The notes beneath the pieces were generated by a model, which saw nothing but the letters and a program-made list of their open reading frames with translations, was not told the DNA's origin and made no database searches. Shown here piece after piece: positions 28,518 through 37,186 of a stretch of DNA of 49,896 nucleotides; the stretch's first letter is position 1; each line of letters begins with the position of its first letter. Source of the DNA: Bodo saltans (Eukaryota > Euglenozoa > Kinetoplastea > Eubodonida > Bodonidae); NCBI GenBank assembly GCA_001460835.1, contig CYKH01000544.1, forward strand, positions 1-49,896, written 5' to 3'. Made by a program: the position numbers and the translations under genes.

Positions 28518-29399
28518 ATGGCCATTGCAATGAAAAGCTCGACCACTGCGCGACGGACTGAGGCTCAGCCACACTCACTAAGCGTGGACGAGGCAACGCC
28601 AGTCAAGCAACAGTACTCCCACATCGACATGCAGACACCAATGTCACTCGACGCCAACAACGTTCTTCGTGTTGGCACCACTGGTCTTTGGGGTGTATGG
28701 GAAATGTGGTGTGATTTTCCCTCCAAGCCAGCGATGATGGGTCGCCACAACAGCCATCACTCCTCTATGACGGAGAAACTCGCTCAGTATCAGCCGCCTA
28801 CGTGGCTTGATACGGTGAAGAGCATCGGTGTGTTTGATACTGCGGAGGGGTTTTGGGTCATTCACGATTGCACATTAGAGCCATCACGACTGACGAACGG
28901 ATCCAATTATTATTTGTTCCGACAGAACATCGCACCAATGTGGGAACACGAAGCGAATCGCCGCGGAGGTAAATGGGTCGCCCAGTTCTCTAGCGATCAG
29001 GGTGCCGACGTTGATCAAGCATGGATGAACGCTTGTGTTGCGATCATCGGTGAGCAGTTTCCAGGATTCGAAGAAGAAATCTGTGGCATTTGTGTCGCAA
29101 AAAGGAAATCTGGATTCAAGATTCTTCTATGGACTCGTAATGCTGAGAACGAAGAGGCACAAATTGCAATTGGGAAGCACTTAGCGCAGTGTCTTGGATC
29201 AAGACAACACGGGCAGCTGAAGTATCTTAGACACTGTGAGACTCTTGAAGCGTGCTGCTCTCCCTCCAACGTCAATCGTGGAGGATCACCTATGATGAAT
29301 AGTGCAGCGACATCATCCGCGGCCAATTCACCTACCAATGTGATCGACTCCACGGCTACTTTTGCGGCAAAGATCCCTGAGACGCTTTATGTTGTCTAG
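28518..29399 (+). CDS. eIF4E: Translation initiation factor 4E (cap-binding) paralogue
   Basis: This is a 293-residue protein. The eIF4E fold spans about residues 55-225, with LWGVWEMWCDF (57-67), TWLDTVKSIGVFDTAEGFW (95-113), PMWEHEANRRGGKW (140-153) and KILLWTRNAE (201-210). The cap-stacking tryptophans are present: W96 (human W56), W142 (human W102) with E143, and W205 (human W166), so cap binding should be intact. The N-terminal 50 residues and the last 50 (Asn/Ser/Ala-rich) are extensions. The loop between the first two strands is lengthened by a His/Ser-rich insert (75-85). Kinetoplastids have several eIF4E paralogues with different partners and must bind the unusual cap-4; which paralogue this is cannot be assigned. 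The ATG at 28518 follows the acceptor. Confidence 0.88.
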   Translation: MAIAMKSSTTARRTEAQPHSLSVDEATPVKQQYSHIDMQTPMSLDANNVLRVGTTGLWGVWEMWCDFPSKPAMMGRHNSHHSSMTEKLAQYQPPTWLDTVKSIGVFDTAEGFWVIHDCTLEPSRLTNGSNYYLFRQNIAPMWEHEANRRGGKWVAQFSSDQGADVDQAWMNACVAIIGEQFPGFEEEICGICVAKRKSGFKILLWTRNAENEEAQIAIGKHLAQCLGSRQHGQLKYLRHCETLEACCSPSNVNRGGSPMMNSAATSSAANSPTNVIDSTATFAAKIPETLYVV

Positions 29400-29916
29400 C
29401 AGAGAAGGCTTCGGGAGACGATTTGATTTGGTCACATAACAGATTTCTTTTGTCTTGCCATTGACAGCAAAACTGATGGGATTTATTTTTTTGGAGATAG
29501 AGTGCGAGCGTTGTAAGAGCCCTTGACTCTTGCTGCTTCAAAAAAAAAAAAACTCTTCAATATAGATCAATTCTTTTCCGTCGTTTCTTTGGATTCAAAA
29601 TGATCATTTGTGCTTGCTGATGTGGACTTTGTATGGCTTAACGTAAGTTGAATTTTTTCTCCCACTTCATTTTTTTTTTCTCATCTTAACTCAAGAGGGC
29701 TGGAAATTGCACACCTTTTGAGAAGAAGGTGCGATATTTTCTTCAGCAGTCACACGAGCAAGAAATAGTGAGAACTACCTTCGAAATACGACTATCATCG
29801 CAGATACAAGTTCTTTTTCTTATTCTCTTACTGCGCTCTCGCTCGTGACGGCTGTCTAAACATTTATCATCAAAAACAGTTCAAACTATCTTTCTCACCG
29901 AGCACAATTCTGATCA
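29400..29916 (+). other. Intergenic region before the acylated low-complexity protein
   Basis: No gene is seen in 517 bases. A pyrimidine-rich stretch at about 29808-29845 and AG at 29878-29879 make a plausible acceptor for the gene that starts at 29917. Confidence 0.5.
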
Positions 29917-31692
29917 ATGGGTACCTGTGTTTCTTCGCAACCCCACAGCCCAGGTGCTGAGGAATTTGTCGCCTCCATCCCCCCCACTGCATCGTCAATT
30001 GTGTTCAGCACAACAGGTGGTCATCGGCTTCACGCCAGCCACGACGGTGATGATCGATCTCCGCCAGTCGACGACGTGAGTACGTCCGCACTGCACGGGA
30101 CTCATCATAACAACAACAGTCATCTTAGGATGCATCAGATCACGGCGACATCGACAAGTCACTCTCGCAACCTGCATAAAGCGAATCACCCAGAGCTTCC
30201 AACTTTTAGCACGCTGCAGCTTTTCGAGGAAGATATCCCGACAGGTGGCTCGTCGATCAGTCAAGAAATTACCGGGGGCAGCAAGCAACACATTCCCCGA
30301 ACACCATCCGCCGCACCTCGAAATCCGCTGCAAGCACCACGAGGAGCTAACGTCTTCTCAAGTGAGGTCCTTCTTCGTGTCGACAATGCAAAGCTTAATT
30401 CGCATCACTCGACTTCCTCCACATCCGGTGGTCCTGGCGACCGATCTACCAAAGAATCTGACCCTCTTGACACGACAGCGTCTGCGGCCGCAGCTCCCAC
30501 AGACGGTGCTGCGGCTGACTCCTTCCGTAATGAAGGTGGTCCCAACGCTGTAGGAGCAGCAGGGCTACATGGTAATTCGATGTCGGTGACGGATCATAAT
30601 GAAGGCCAAGGAATGATGAACACGTCAGTAGTTAGGGGCCTTGCAGGATTAGCTTCCTCGAATACGCCCATCTCTCGTGTAAACTCAACCAACTCCATGG
30701 GAAATCGCCATCCAGGAGACAACAACGTTGCAGCGGATAACAACGAGGACAGTCATCGTGATCCTCCCGCATCCGGGACTGCGCTGGACTGCAACATTGC
30801 CGAAGACGGTGCTCCTGGGGAGGAAACCGCAACGACGGCCACAACAGCAACTACAACAGCATCGTCAACTTCAACCATCTCATCGTCCGTTGTGCCTTGG
30901 ACTGCCATGGCACGTGCCGCTCGTCCGCCGCCTATTTTCATTGGGAATGCACATGCCAATCGTCCACCAACCTCTCCGCAAGCATCCACCGCACAGCCAC
31001 TTCTTCAACAAGAACAACAACAACTACACGCAACCCATTTGACTGCAGCGGTGCCCGAAACACCCATAGCGACGCTTGCTACTCCTGCTGAGCCGCAATT
31101 GGCACAGCAGCAACAGCAATTTCAGAACCGAGAACGCGATCCTCCGACTGAGACCTCGCAACAGCTTGAGTTCGTCAACAGCAACAGCAACCCAACAAGC
31201 ACGACTACAACTACGCCATCGGCTCCGATGTCTGCACTGTACCATCGCCGCGCCCCATCGAATACCGTTGTCACTATCCAGGAGCCTCTACATTCCGCAC
31301 CTCACAGGTCGAACACGCAGTGGGCTTCGGTGGAACAACGCAGCGCTAGCATGAACTCTGACGCGTCAACCGCAGTGCCCACCGCGCCGCGCCCACCGTC
31401 TGCCTCCAAAGAGGGGGTTCGTGGTGTCAATCGGCATCAGCTCGCGTATCCAACCCCCAAGCGAAGTGTTGTCATGGTTCCTCACGCATCACCAACGCAG
31501 CAGCGCCCTCAGCCCACTGACGCAGATATGGGAGGTCCACCACCAGGCCCTACACCGTTTGAGGCCGCCGCTGATTTTTTGCTGTTTGCCGATAGCATGG
31601 ACCTGCAACAGAAGGAGTTGGAATGGGAACGGCGAGTCCACGCATCCATTGCAGGGAAATGCTGGATTATCTCAAGCCATGGGTGGAAATAG
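29917..31692 (+). CDS. Low-complexity protein with probable N-myristoylation and palmitoylation
   Basis: This is a 591-residue protein of unknown family. It begins MGTCVSSQ: Gly2 and Ser6 fit the myristoylation consensus and Cys4 is a good palmitoylation site, a pairing used by kinetoplastid flagellar and plasma-membrane proteins. The rest is mostly Ser, Thr, Asn, Gln, Pro and His in simple runs (for example TATTATTATTTASSTSTIS and Q-rich stretches), suggesting a disordered chain. Only the last 50 residues look folded: a short amphipathic helix (PFEAAADFLLFADSMDLQQ) followed by KELEWERRVH. I infer a membrane-attached scaffold or regulator. The frame is uninterrupted despite the low complexity, which supports it being coding. 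Confidence 0.7.
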   Translation: MGTCVSSQPHSPGAEEFVASIPPTASSIVFSTTGGHRLHASHDGDDRSPPVDDVSTSALHGTHHNNNSHLRMHQITATSTSHSRNLHKANHPELPTFSTLQLFEEDIPTGGSSISQEITGGSKQHIPRTPSAAPRNPLQAPRGANVFSSEVLLRVDNAKLNSHHSTSSTSGGPGDRSTKESDPLDTTASAAAAPTDGAAADSFRNEGGPNAVGAAGLHGNSMSVTDHNEGQGMMNTSVVRGLAGLASSNTPISRVNSTNSMGNRHPGDNNVAADNNEDSHRDPPASGTALDCNIAEDGAPGEETATTATTATTTASSTSTISSSVVPWTAMARAARPPPIFIGNAHANRPPTSPQASTAQPLLQQEQQQLHATHLTAAVPETPIATLATPAEPQLAQQQQQFQNRERDPPTETSQQLEFVNSNSNPTSTTTTTPSAPMSALYHRRAPSNTVVTIQEPLHSAPHRSNTQWASVEQRSASMNSDASTAVPTAPRPPSASKEGVRGVNRHQLAYPTPKRSVVMVPHASPTQQRPQPTDADMGGPPPGPTPFEAAADFLLFADSMDLQQKELEWERRVHASIAGKCWIISSHGWK

Positions 31693-31819
31693 CAACATCA
31701 GGTCTAATAAGCACACAATTATGGTTGAGTATTTTTGTTTGTTTTGTTTTTTGTTTTTTTCGTGGAGAAAATATGTAGCGATTAACCTCCCACCATCGTC
31801 TCCGTTCGGATATTATGCG

Positions 31820-31853
31820 CCCCAGCAAGATTGTGAGACAATCTTGCTTGGGG
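31820..31853 (+). other. Strong stem-loop downstream of the acylated protein gene
   Basis: The left arm at 31820-31834 (CCCCAGCAAGATTGT) pairs with 31838-31853 (ACAATCTTGCTTGGGG) over a GAG loop: 15 pairs with one bulged base. It lies about 130 bases after the stop codon, so it is probably a 3' UTR structure. Confidence 0.7.
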
Positions 31854-32140
31854 ACTATACACCGCGCTACTTTTGGCGCAACATTCAACGGACACGATAT
31901 GGTCAGTGTGCTTAACAGCTTTTTATGAGAACATCGAGGGTTTGACCAAGAACACGTTACCACCTCACTTATCAGTTTGTTTGTTTTGTTTACTCGCTTA
32001 TTCCCCTTCTTTTCCTCACGCACTCGCTTATTTCCTTCTGTTTGTTTGTGTGTTTGTGTGTTTTTTATGTTTCGAGAGAGTTTGAGTGGAGTCTTTTTTT
32101 CTTTTGTCATTCATTCATTGAGCCCATCTCGTCCCAGTCA

Positions 32141-32217
32141 GCCCAACTAGCAAAGTGGTTGCCTCTAATGTGCTCTGCCGGAGCTGTAGAGAACCTTGCG
32201 CGTAAGTTGAATTGGGC
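32141..32217 (+). ncRNA. tRNA-like cloverleaf candidate
   Basis: The ends GCCCAA (32141-32146) and TTGGGC (32212-32217) pair. Inside are three hairpins: GCAA/TTGC (32150-32162), an extended arm CTCTA...TAGAG with an inner GCTC/GAGC, and AACCTT/AAGTT. The stretch TAGCAAAGTGG (32148-32158) matches a pol III A box, but there is no clear B box (GGTTCGA) and the D loop is too short for an ordinary tRNA. It is a candidate structured RNA only. Confidence 0.25.
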
Positions 32218-33263
32218 CTTTATTCGCTAGTGTCGTTCCTGTTTTTGTGGTTTTAGTCAGTGAGCGTTGCATCTTCTTGTTTTCCTCTCAAACATGAAAT
32301 GCAAACGTTCCATTGCAAGACAAAAAAAAAGTTCGATGTGCTTAATGCACGAGACGAAAACTTGCGAACGATGTGGGAGATTAGAAGATAAAAGGAGAAC
32401 AAAACACATAATCGTTGCCGAGAATTGCAATTGACAAGAACTGATGTCATGCCGCCTCAAGAACTAGACAGCTTTCTGCATTCTGCCCCATAGACGTAAT
32501 ACAGTGGTTCAAACTCTATTAATTGAGAGCCCCCGTTGTTTGCCTCGCGTCGTATCACTCGTTTACCTTTCTGTTTCTTTTTCCTTTTTCTTTGCTTTTA
32601 CCCTTCAGATGTTTTCCATTTCCCATCAGCTATAAAACTTCTTCAGTTCACTTTACGCTCTTTATTTATTTTTATTCTTTTCGGCTGAATTTGGGAACGT
32701 GTTAGCGTTTTTCATGGAGTAGCCAACAACCGTATTTTCTCCGTGTCTTTGTGTGAGATTTTCTCGTGTGTCTGTGGGAACTCATATATGATCGTTTCTT
32801 TAAATCGGCTCGATAACGACGGCAGAAAGCACGGGCAGAATCATCCAACCCAAAAAAAAATCTGTTCGAAACATTCAAGATGAAAATCTTGGCATGCTGC
32901 CACGTTAGTCGCTGTCCTTTTCTCTCCCCGCTGGTGGTTTGATTTGTTTCCTTTTTTTTTCTGTTTGATCGGACTGATAGTCTGTGTCTGTGAATTCTTC
33001 CCCCTCAACTCATTGCGATAAGAGACAAGCAGCTTCATCGATAGCCGCTCATATCCTTGCCGCTGTGCTGAAGGAGGACGACGTTGGATTATTGTGCGCG
33101 CTGTGTGTGGATGGCCTCCTCCTTTACCTTGTGACCTACGCGCGCCTATTTGTCCCGTCTCCTCTTTTTTCTTGCGCGGCTATCAGATTTGTGACTCGGT
33201 ATCTTGAGTGCATGCACTCTGCAACATGAACGAAAGAGAAATTTTCAAAAAAAACACTATGGC

Positions 33264-33283
33264 CGCCCCCAGTTGCTGGGGCG
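33264..33283 (+). other. GC-rich hairpin in a T-rich spacer
   Basis: CGCCCCCAG (33264-33272) pairs with CTGGGGCG (33276-33283) over a TTG loop, with one bulged C. The CGCCCC(C)AG start resembles the hairpin at 31820. Confidence 0.5.
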
Positions 33284-34332
33284 TCCAATTGACAATGTTG
33301 CAAACCGGAGAAAAATGACCCTCCTTCGTTTCTCGTCTCCTAGATTATTTTTTGATTTGTTGTGATACCGCCCCTTCGCTATACCAAACTTTTCTTCCTT
33401 CCACTAATTCGTGCATATCAGTGTATTAATTTCCCACGCCTCGTTCAAGTGACTTAAAGTGCAGTGAAGTTTTGTTTCCTAAATTCATTATGTTTCATTC
33501 CCCCCTAGTGAAGCGGTTGTGTGTGCCGTCGTGATGTTCTCAGTGGTGCAATCCCAAACCTTTTTGAAAGCAAAATCAAAATACGCGTCGCAGAGCAAAG
33601 CAACGAACGAAATCATTGGAAACGGCGCACAAAGTAATCCGCGGGTTGCAATCTTCGGTTGTTGAAGAAACATATGTTTTCACTGTTACTTTCTAGTTTT
33701 GTTTCGTAGTTTTGGTTTCTATTTCTTTTGGTTATCTAGGCCTCCCTTTCAAGTTTCGTTTTACCCTCCTTTTTCCATTCCAATTCCTCCTCCCCATGAT
33801 CGCGACAATTGATTTTGTTTACGTTTCCTTTGTTTGTGAGTTTCGTTAATTTCAGCTCAAAATAATGTTGATCGAACCGATGCCGAAAAGAAATATTGAA
33901 AGAGATTTCAATCAGAAAAAACACAATTGCTAGAAGCCCACGATGTTTTCGTCCAAGAATTCAGCAGTGGATGAGGCCACTACACATATTCACAAATTGT
34001 TGTGCCTCGTCCGTATTTTTTTTGAGGCGGGATGCCGAGCTGACATGACGTCAAATTTTTGAAGTGTACTCCTTTGCAGTAAGTCCTTTCTCGAGAGGCG
34101 TGTCTGCGTGGTGGGCCGCTTTAAGAAACGTCCGCCAACATGCGTGTGATGGAGGAGCAGCGGTTGTGTCTTTTTACTAGTTGACGTTTCCCATGATTTG
34201 CTTCCCTCCTCATTCCCTTTCCATCTCGTTCGCCGCATCAAACTTTGAACCAGAAACATCTCAAACGCATGACGGTACGCGCACCTGATGCCTCCGGGAA
34301 ACACTGCGATTTCCCCTCTCCTCCCATTTACA

Positions 34333-34352
34333 TTTTTTTTTTTTTTTTGCAG
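34333..34352 (+). promoter_or_regulatory. Spliced-leader acceptor for the coiled-coil gene
   Basis: An almost pure run of T ends in GCAG at 34352. The start codon is 15 bases downstream. This is the clearest acceptor in the window. Confidence 0.75.
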
Positions 34353-34366
34353 AGGGAGAAAATTAA

Positions 34367-35764
34367 ATGCAGGGAGACTCAGTCGAGTCAAGGCAGTTGT
34401 CGAGTATGACCAACGCCGAGCTTGTGGTCATTAAAAAGAATGCCAAGGCTCAAGTCATCAAGCTGCAGCAAGCACTGGAGTCGCTCAATCAATCTGCTAT
34501 TCAGCATTCACTAAAGAGTGTCCCCCCTGGCTCGACTGATGTCACAACATCTACAAGTGGCGCTGATCACTCCTTCACATTTGTGCCCCGAACGTCAACA
34601 ACAGAAGAACGAATTCAAGATGCGAAGCAATATATCGGGGCCATCGCGTTGATGCTGCATGATGCCGAGCAACAGCGTGATGCTGTGATTGCTGAAGAGC
34701 AGCGTCGATCCGATGCCAAGCGTCTGCGTGTAGCAACAACGCAAGCAGAATCTGCAACAAACCTTGATGGGCAAATCAAAAAAGATGTTCAGCGGCATTT
34801 GTCGAATGCACAATCGATGCAGTATGATACGTTGCAAGGAATTCAAGAAGGAAACCGGCGTCATCAAAACAAAGTGGCAGCAATTCGTAAAGCCGTAGAG
34901 GAACAGCGAGCGGAGCAACTTTCAAACATGAAGCTGCAAGAAAAGAAAGAACACGAACGCAACGAGCAGCGGCAATCACAGCTTCGCTCAGAGGCGGAAC
35001 AAAGAAGAGAGCGCAACGATGCCAAAGAAGCAAAGCTCAGTGAAAAACTAGCCGCATTCGACAAAGCACGAATGAAATCGCTTGAATCCGGCCCGCGTGA
35101 AGCAGGACACTTAGTGAGGGAACTCCAAAGTACTCAGTCAGCTGCAATCAAGGCAGAATCACGTAGACACCACAAAGCGCAATACGCTCAGCAACAGAGC
35201 AGCACAGGAGCCTCGAAGCCCGCAGTGGATCCGTATTCCGCCGGTGTGATGGACCGACTCACCAAACTCCCCCCTCGCGGTATCGGTATCAAGAATGACT
35301 TCGATTCTAGCCTTGAGAACCACGTCGCGCAGGCACAGCGTATGCTCGCGTACACCTCTGTGGAATGCAAAGATCGACGCGAGAAGAGTGAAAAGCGCCA
35401 CGACAAGAATTTTGATGAGCTGTACGACAAGAAAGAGCGAAAGTGGGCAGAAAAAGCACATCAGCAACGATCTGATGAGCAACGAATCAACACTCTAAAG
35501 AGTGCACAAATGGAACAACTGAGCCGCCTCACGTCGCAACGTGAAGAAATTCGTACACAAGCGTACATCAAAGCACAGCAACGGGCGGCGTTAGGTACAG
35601 TAGATCACTGGGCGGCGAGAGCCAGGAGACTGCTTGAGTCTGCATGCGTGTCAGCGATTCAATTGCAAGACGGAGGCAGTCGGCGAGGCGGGGCTGCGTC
35701 TTCACTCGACCATCAGCGGCGGCCGCAAGAAGGATTCGAAGGTCGCAGCAAGACGCCATTTTAA
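34367..35764 (+). CDS. Coiled-coil protein of unknown function
   Basis: This is a 465-residue, highly charged protein. Residues about 20-45 and about 100-250 are long helices with heptad-like spacing, very rich in Gln, Glu, Lys, Arg and Ala (for example AVEEQRAEQLSNMKLQEKKE). A Pro/Gly break near 285-310 (KLPPRGIGIKND) separates a second helical part (about 320-420). The tail is Gly/Arg-rich and looks disordered. No catalytic motif is seen. Such proteins are often cytoskeletal or flagellar in kinetoplastids, but nothing here shows that directly. The ATG at 34367 follows the T-tract acceptor by 15 bases and is well supported. Confidence 0.7.
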   Translation: MQGDSVESRQLSSMTNAELVVIKKNAKAQVIKLQQALESLNQSAIQHSLKSVPPGSTDVTTSTSGADHSFTFVPRTSTTEERIQDAKQYIGAIALMLHDAEQQRDAVIAEEQRRSDAKRLRVATTQAESATNLDGQIKKDVQRHLSNAQSMQYDTLQGIQEGNRRHQNKVAAIRKAVEEQRAEQLSNMKLQEKKEHERNEQRQSQLRSEAEQRRERNDAKEAKLSEKLAAFDKARMKSLESGPREAGHLVRELQSTQSAAIKAESRRHHKAQYAQQQSSTGASKPAVDPYSAGVMDRLTKLPPRGIGIKNDFDSSLENHVAQAQRMLAYTSVECKDRREKSEKRHDKNFDELYDKKERKWAEKAHQQRSDEQRINTLKSAQMEQLSRLTSQREEIRTQAYIKAQQRAALGTVDHWAARARRLLESACVSAIQLQDGGSRRGGAASSLDHQRRPQEGFEGRSKTPF

Positions 35765-35880
35765 TGGTTATTATTGCCAGCAAGAGCGATGCAAGTTGTA
35801 CAGTATTTGATAGGCAAGAAGCACTAACGCGTTACTTGTCATCAACAAGCTCCATTTCACATTTTTTGTCATTTTATTGT

Positions 35881-35916
35881 GTTCCTTGATTATTTTCTTA
35901 CTTTATTCATTGACAG
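35881..35916 (+). promoter_or_regulatory. Acceptor for small-family gene 1
   Basis: A T-rich stretch (tattttcttactttattcat) ends in GACAG at 35916. The start codon follows at 35921, only five bases later. Confidence 0.55.
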
Positions 35917-35920
35917 CGCA

Positions 35921-36259
35921 ATGTTTCACCGTCGAGTTGCCAGCAGCTGTGGCATCCCGCGTGCCATGTGGCACAGCATGCACATCATGAGCCAACGGCA
36001 AGCTTCACGCATTTTGCCGCCTCTTGTCTCCATGTCGAGCCAATCTGTGGTGCTGCCAGCCACTGGTGCGGCCCTTACGGTCCCTGCAAGCATGATGCTG
36101 GCGTCGTCAGAAGCTCTCAACAGTCTCGCTCAGTTGGGCATGTCTTCCAGCTGCGTTGCGCAGTGGATTAACGCCAATATCCTACTCTTACAGGTGCTGT
36201 CAGATACCATGTGCTTTTGTACTTATACTGTCGTAGAGCGCTCAACTTCTACGTCGTAA
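35921..36259 (+). CDS. Small protein family member 1, presequence-like N-terminus
   Basis: This is a 112-residue protein. Its first 35 residues are basic and amphipathic with no acidic residue (MFHRRVASSCGIPRAMWHSM...), as in a mitochondrial presequence. They are followed by a motif shared with two neighbours (36637-36948 and 39070-39393): I-P-R-x-M-[WY]-x-x-x-H-I-x-S-x-[RK]-Q-A-x-x-x-[LM]-P-x-L-V. The remainder is small-residue and hydrophobic (Ala, Ser, Leu). No known domain is recognised. A frame upstream without an ATG was excluded because it lies in the pyrimidine tract. Mitochondrial location is inferred from composition only. Confidence 0.6.
   Translation: MFHRRVASSCGIPRAMWHSMHIMSQRQASRILPPLVSMSSQSVVLPATGAALTVPASMMLASSEALNSLAQLGMSSSCVAQWINANILLLQVLSDTMCFCTYTVVERSTSTS
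35933..36003 (+). repeat. 71-bp near-identical coding segment (copy 1)
   Basis: These bases match 36643-36713 at 70 of 71 positions. They encode the presequence-like module of the first two small-family proteins, while the sequences downstream diverge strongly. Confidence 0.9.
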
Positions 36260-36636
36260 TGAACAATTCACAATGCCACGTGCGGGAATGCGAGGAATCT
36301 GACAAAGGGTTTTTTTGCTGAAGGTTCCAGAAGGTCGTGTGCAGTTGAAATTGGAGTGTTGTTGTCAACTACCAAAAAGCTGCCACGCATTTGTTGGTGC
36401 TGTCTTCACCGGTCTTTTTTTGTCACACTTGTTTTTCTGTGCTCTCGATGCATCTTTACACGCGGGGGAAAAGTTGTTGAGCCGTCAACGACGAAATTGG
36501 TATGAAAGCGATTTAGTGGAAAGAATTAAAAAATCAACACTTACAAGTACAACGAATAATTCTACAAGACGAACTGAACTTTGCACTGGCAATTTTTTTT
36601 CTTATCTTTGTTGTCTCTATTTTTATTCCAAGACAA
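36260..36636 (+). other. Spacer between two small-family genes
   Basis: No gene is seen in 377 bases. The end holds a pyrimidine-rich stretch (36601-36630) with AG at 36631-36632, five bases before the next start. Confidence 0.5.
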
Positions 36637-36948
36637 ATGTTCCGAGTTGCCAGCAGCTGTGGCATCCCGCGTGCCATGTGGCACACCATGCACATCATGA
36701 GCCAACGGCAAGCAATGCGCGTGCTCCCGCCTCTCGTTCCACTGTCACAGGGTGTCAGTATGACGAACATTCCTGATTGCAGTGCACAGCTTGCAGCGCG
36801 AGCGCTGGAGCTGCTGGATGATGTCGCTGGTGTCATCACTTATTTCGAAGGTATCCCGTTCGATTTCAAAGTTGTTGTTGGTCCATGCACCACGACAAGT
36901 TGCTGCATGGGAAAGAACAGGAAAGGCTATGATTGGCGTTTCAGCTAA
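36637..36948 (+). CDS. Small protein family member 2, presequence-like N-terminus
   Basis: This is a 103-residue paralogue of the gene at 35921-36259. Residues 3-26 are almost identical to it (FRVASSCGIPRAMWHTMH and onward) and keep the basic, acid-free composition of a mitochondrial presequence. From about residue 35 the sequence is unrelated by eye: an amphipathic helix (SAQLAARALELLDDVAG) and a Cys-containing tail (TTTSCCMGKN). The ATG follows its acceptor by five bases, just as in member 1, which supports both starts. Function is unknown. Confidence 0.6.
   Translation: MFRVASSCGIPRAMWHTMHIMSQRQAMRVLPPLVPLSQGVSMTNIPDCSAQLAARALELLDDVAGVITYFEGIPFDFKVVVGPCTTTSCCMGKNRKGYDWRFS
36643..36713 (+). 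repeat. 71-bp near-identical coding segment (copy 2)
   Basis: This is the copy of 35933-36003, 710 bases downstream, with one substitution (Ser/Thr). Confidence 0.9.
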
Positions 36949-37150
36949 CATGTGCATTCTCTGCCTGGCGGCTATTTGATGATCTTGTTGGACAATGCTT
37001 TGATCTTTTCTTTCTCTTTGGGAAGAGACGTTGGTGTAAATCTCTCCCCTTGGTGACGCGAATGATCGATTTGCTCACCTCCCTGCATTCATTTTTTTTT
37101 TTTTTTGTGACTTGGTTCATGAGTTCGTTTCGCGTTTCCTTAAGATTTTA

Positions 37151-37180
37151 TTGCTTCTCCCTTCCATTGTCAATCAGCAG
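37151..37180 (+). promoter_or_regulatory. Acceptor that decides the start of the TTC38-like gene
   Basis: A pyrimidine tract (ttgcttctcccttccattgt) ends in CAG-CAG with AG at 37176-37177 or 37179-37180. The first ATG after it is 37187; the upstream open frame has no ATG. Confidence 0.55.
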
Positions 37181-37186
37181 CAAATC

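Larger units (their letters stand above)
31693..34366 (+). other. 2.7-kb region without a protein gene; possible ncRNA or UTR elements
   Basis: This is the longest non-coding stretch in the window. Open frames are short and lack in-frame ATGs, or lie antisense to T-rich sequence. It contains a strong hairpin at 31820-31853, a tRNA-like fold at 32141-32217, a GC-rich hairpin at 33264-33283 and many T runs. No canonical tRNA, 5S or spliced-leader RNA gene was recognised. Confidence 0.6.

Noticed and set aside
31667-32110. Minus-strand open frame of 147 codons
   Set aside because: Lys/Thr/Asn-rich because it reads T-rich spacer antisense, and it crosses the hairpin at 31820. No protein-like blocks.
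32984-33229. Plus-strand open frame of about 80 codons
   Set aside because: It has no ATG except near its end and shows no family features.
33868-33882. Minus-strand match to a tRNA B box (GGTTCGATC)
   Set aside because: The flanking bases do not form a T stem, and no D or anticodon arm is found at the right distance.
33990-34391. Minus-strand open frame of 133 codons in the gene-poor region
   Set aside because: It is the only candidate on the opposite strand there. It begins opposite the start of the coiled-coil gene and runs through its T-tract acceptor (read as Lys). No domain and no acceptor on its own strand.
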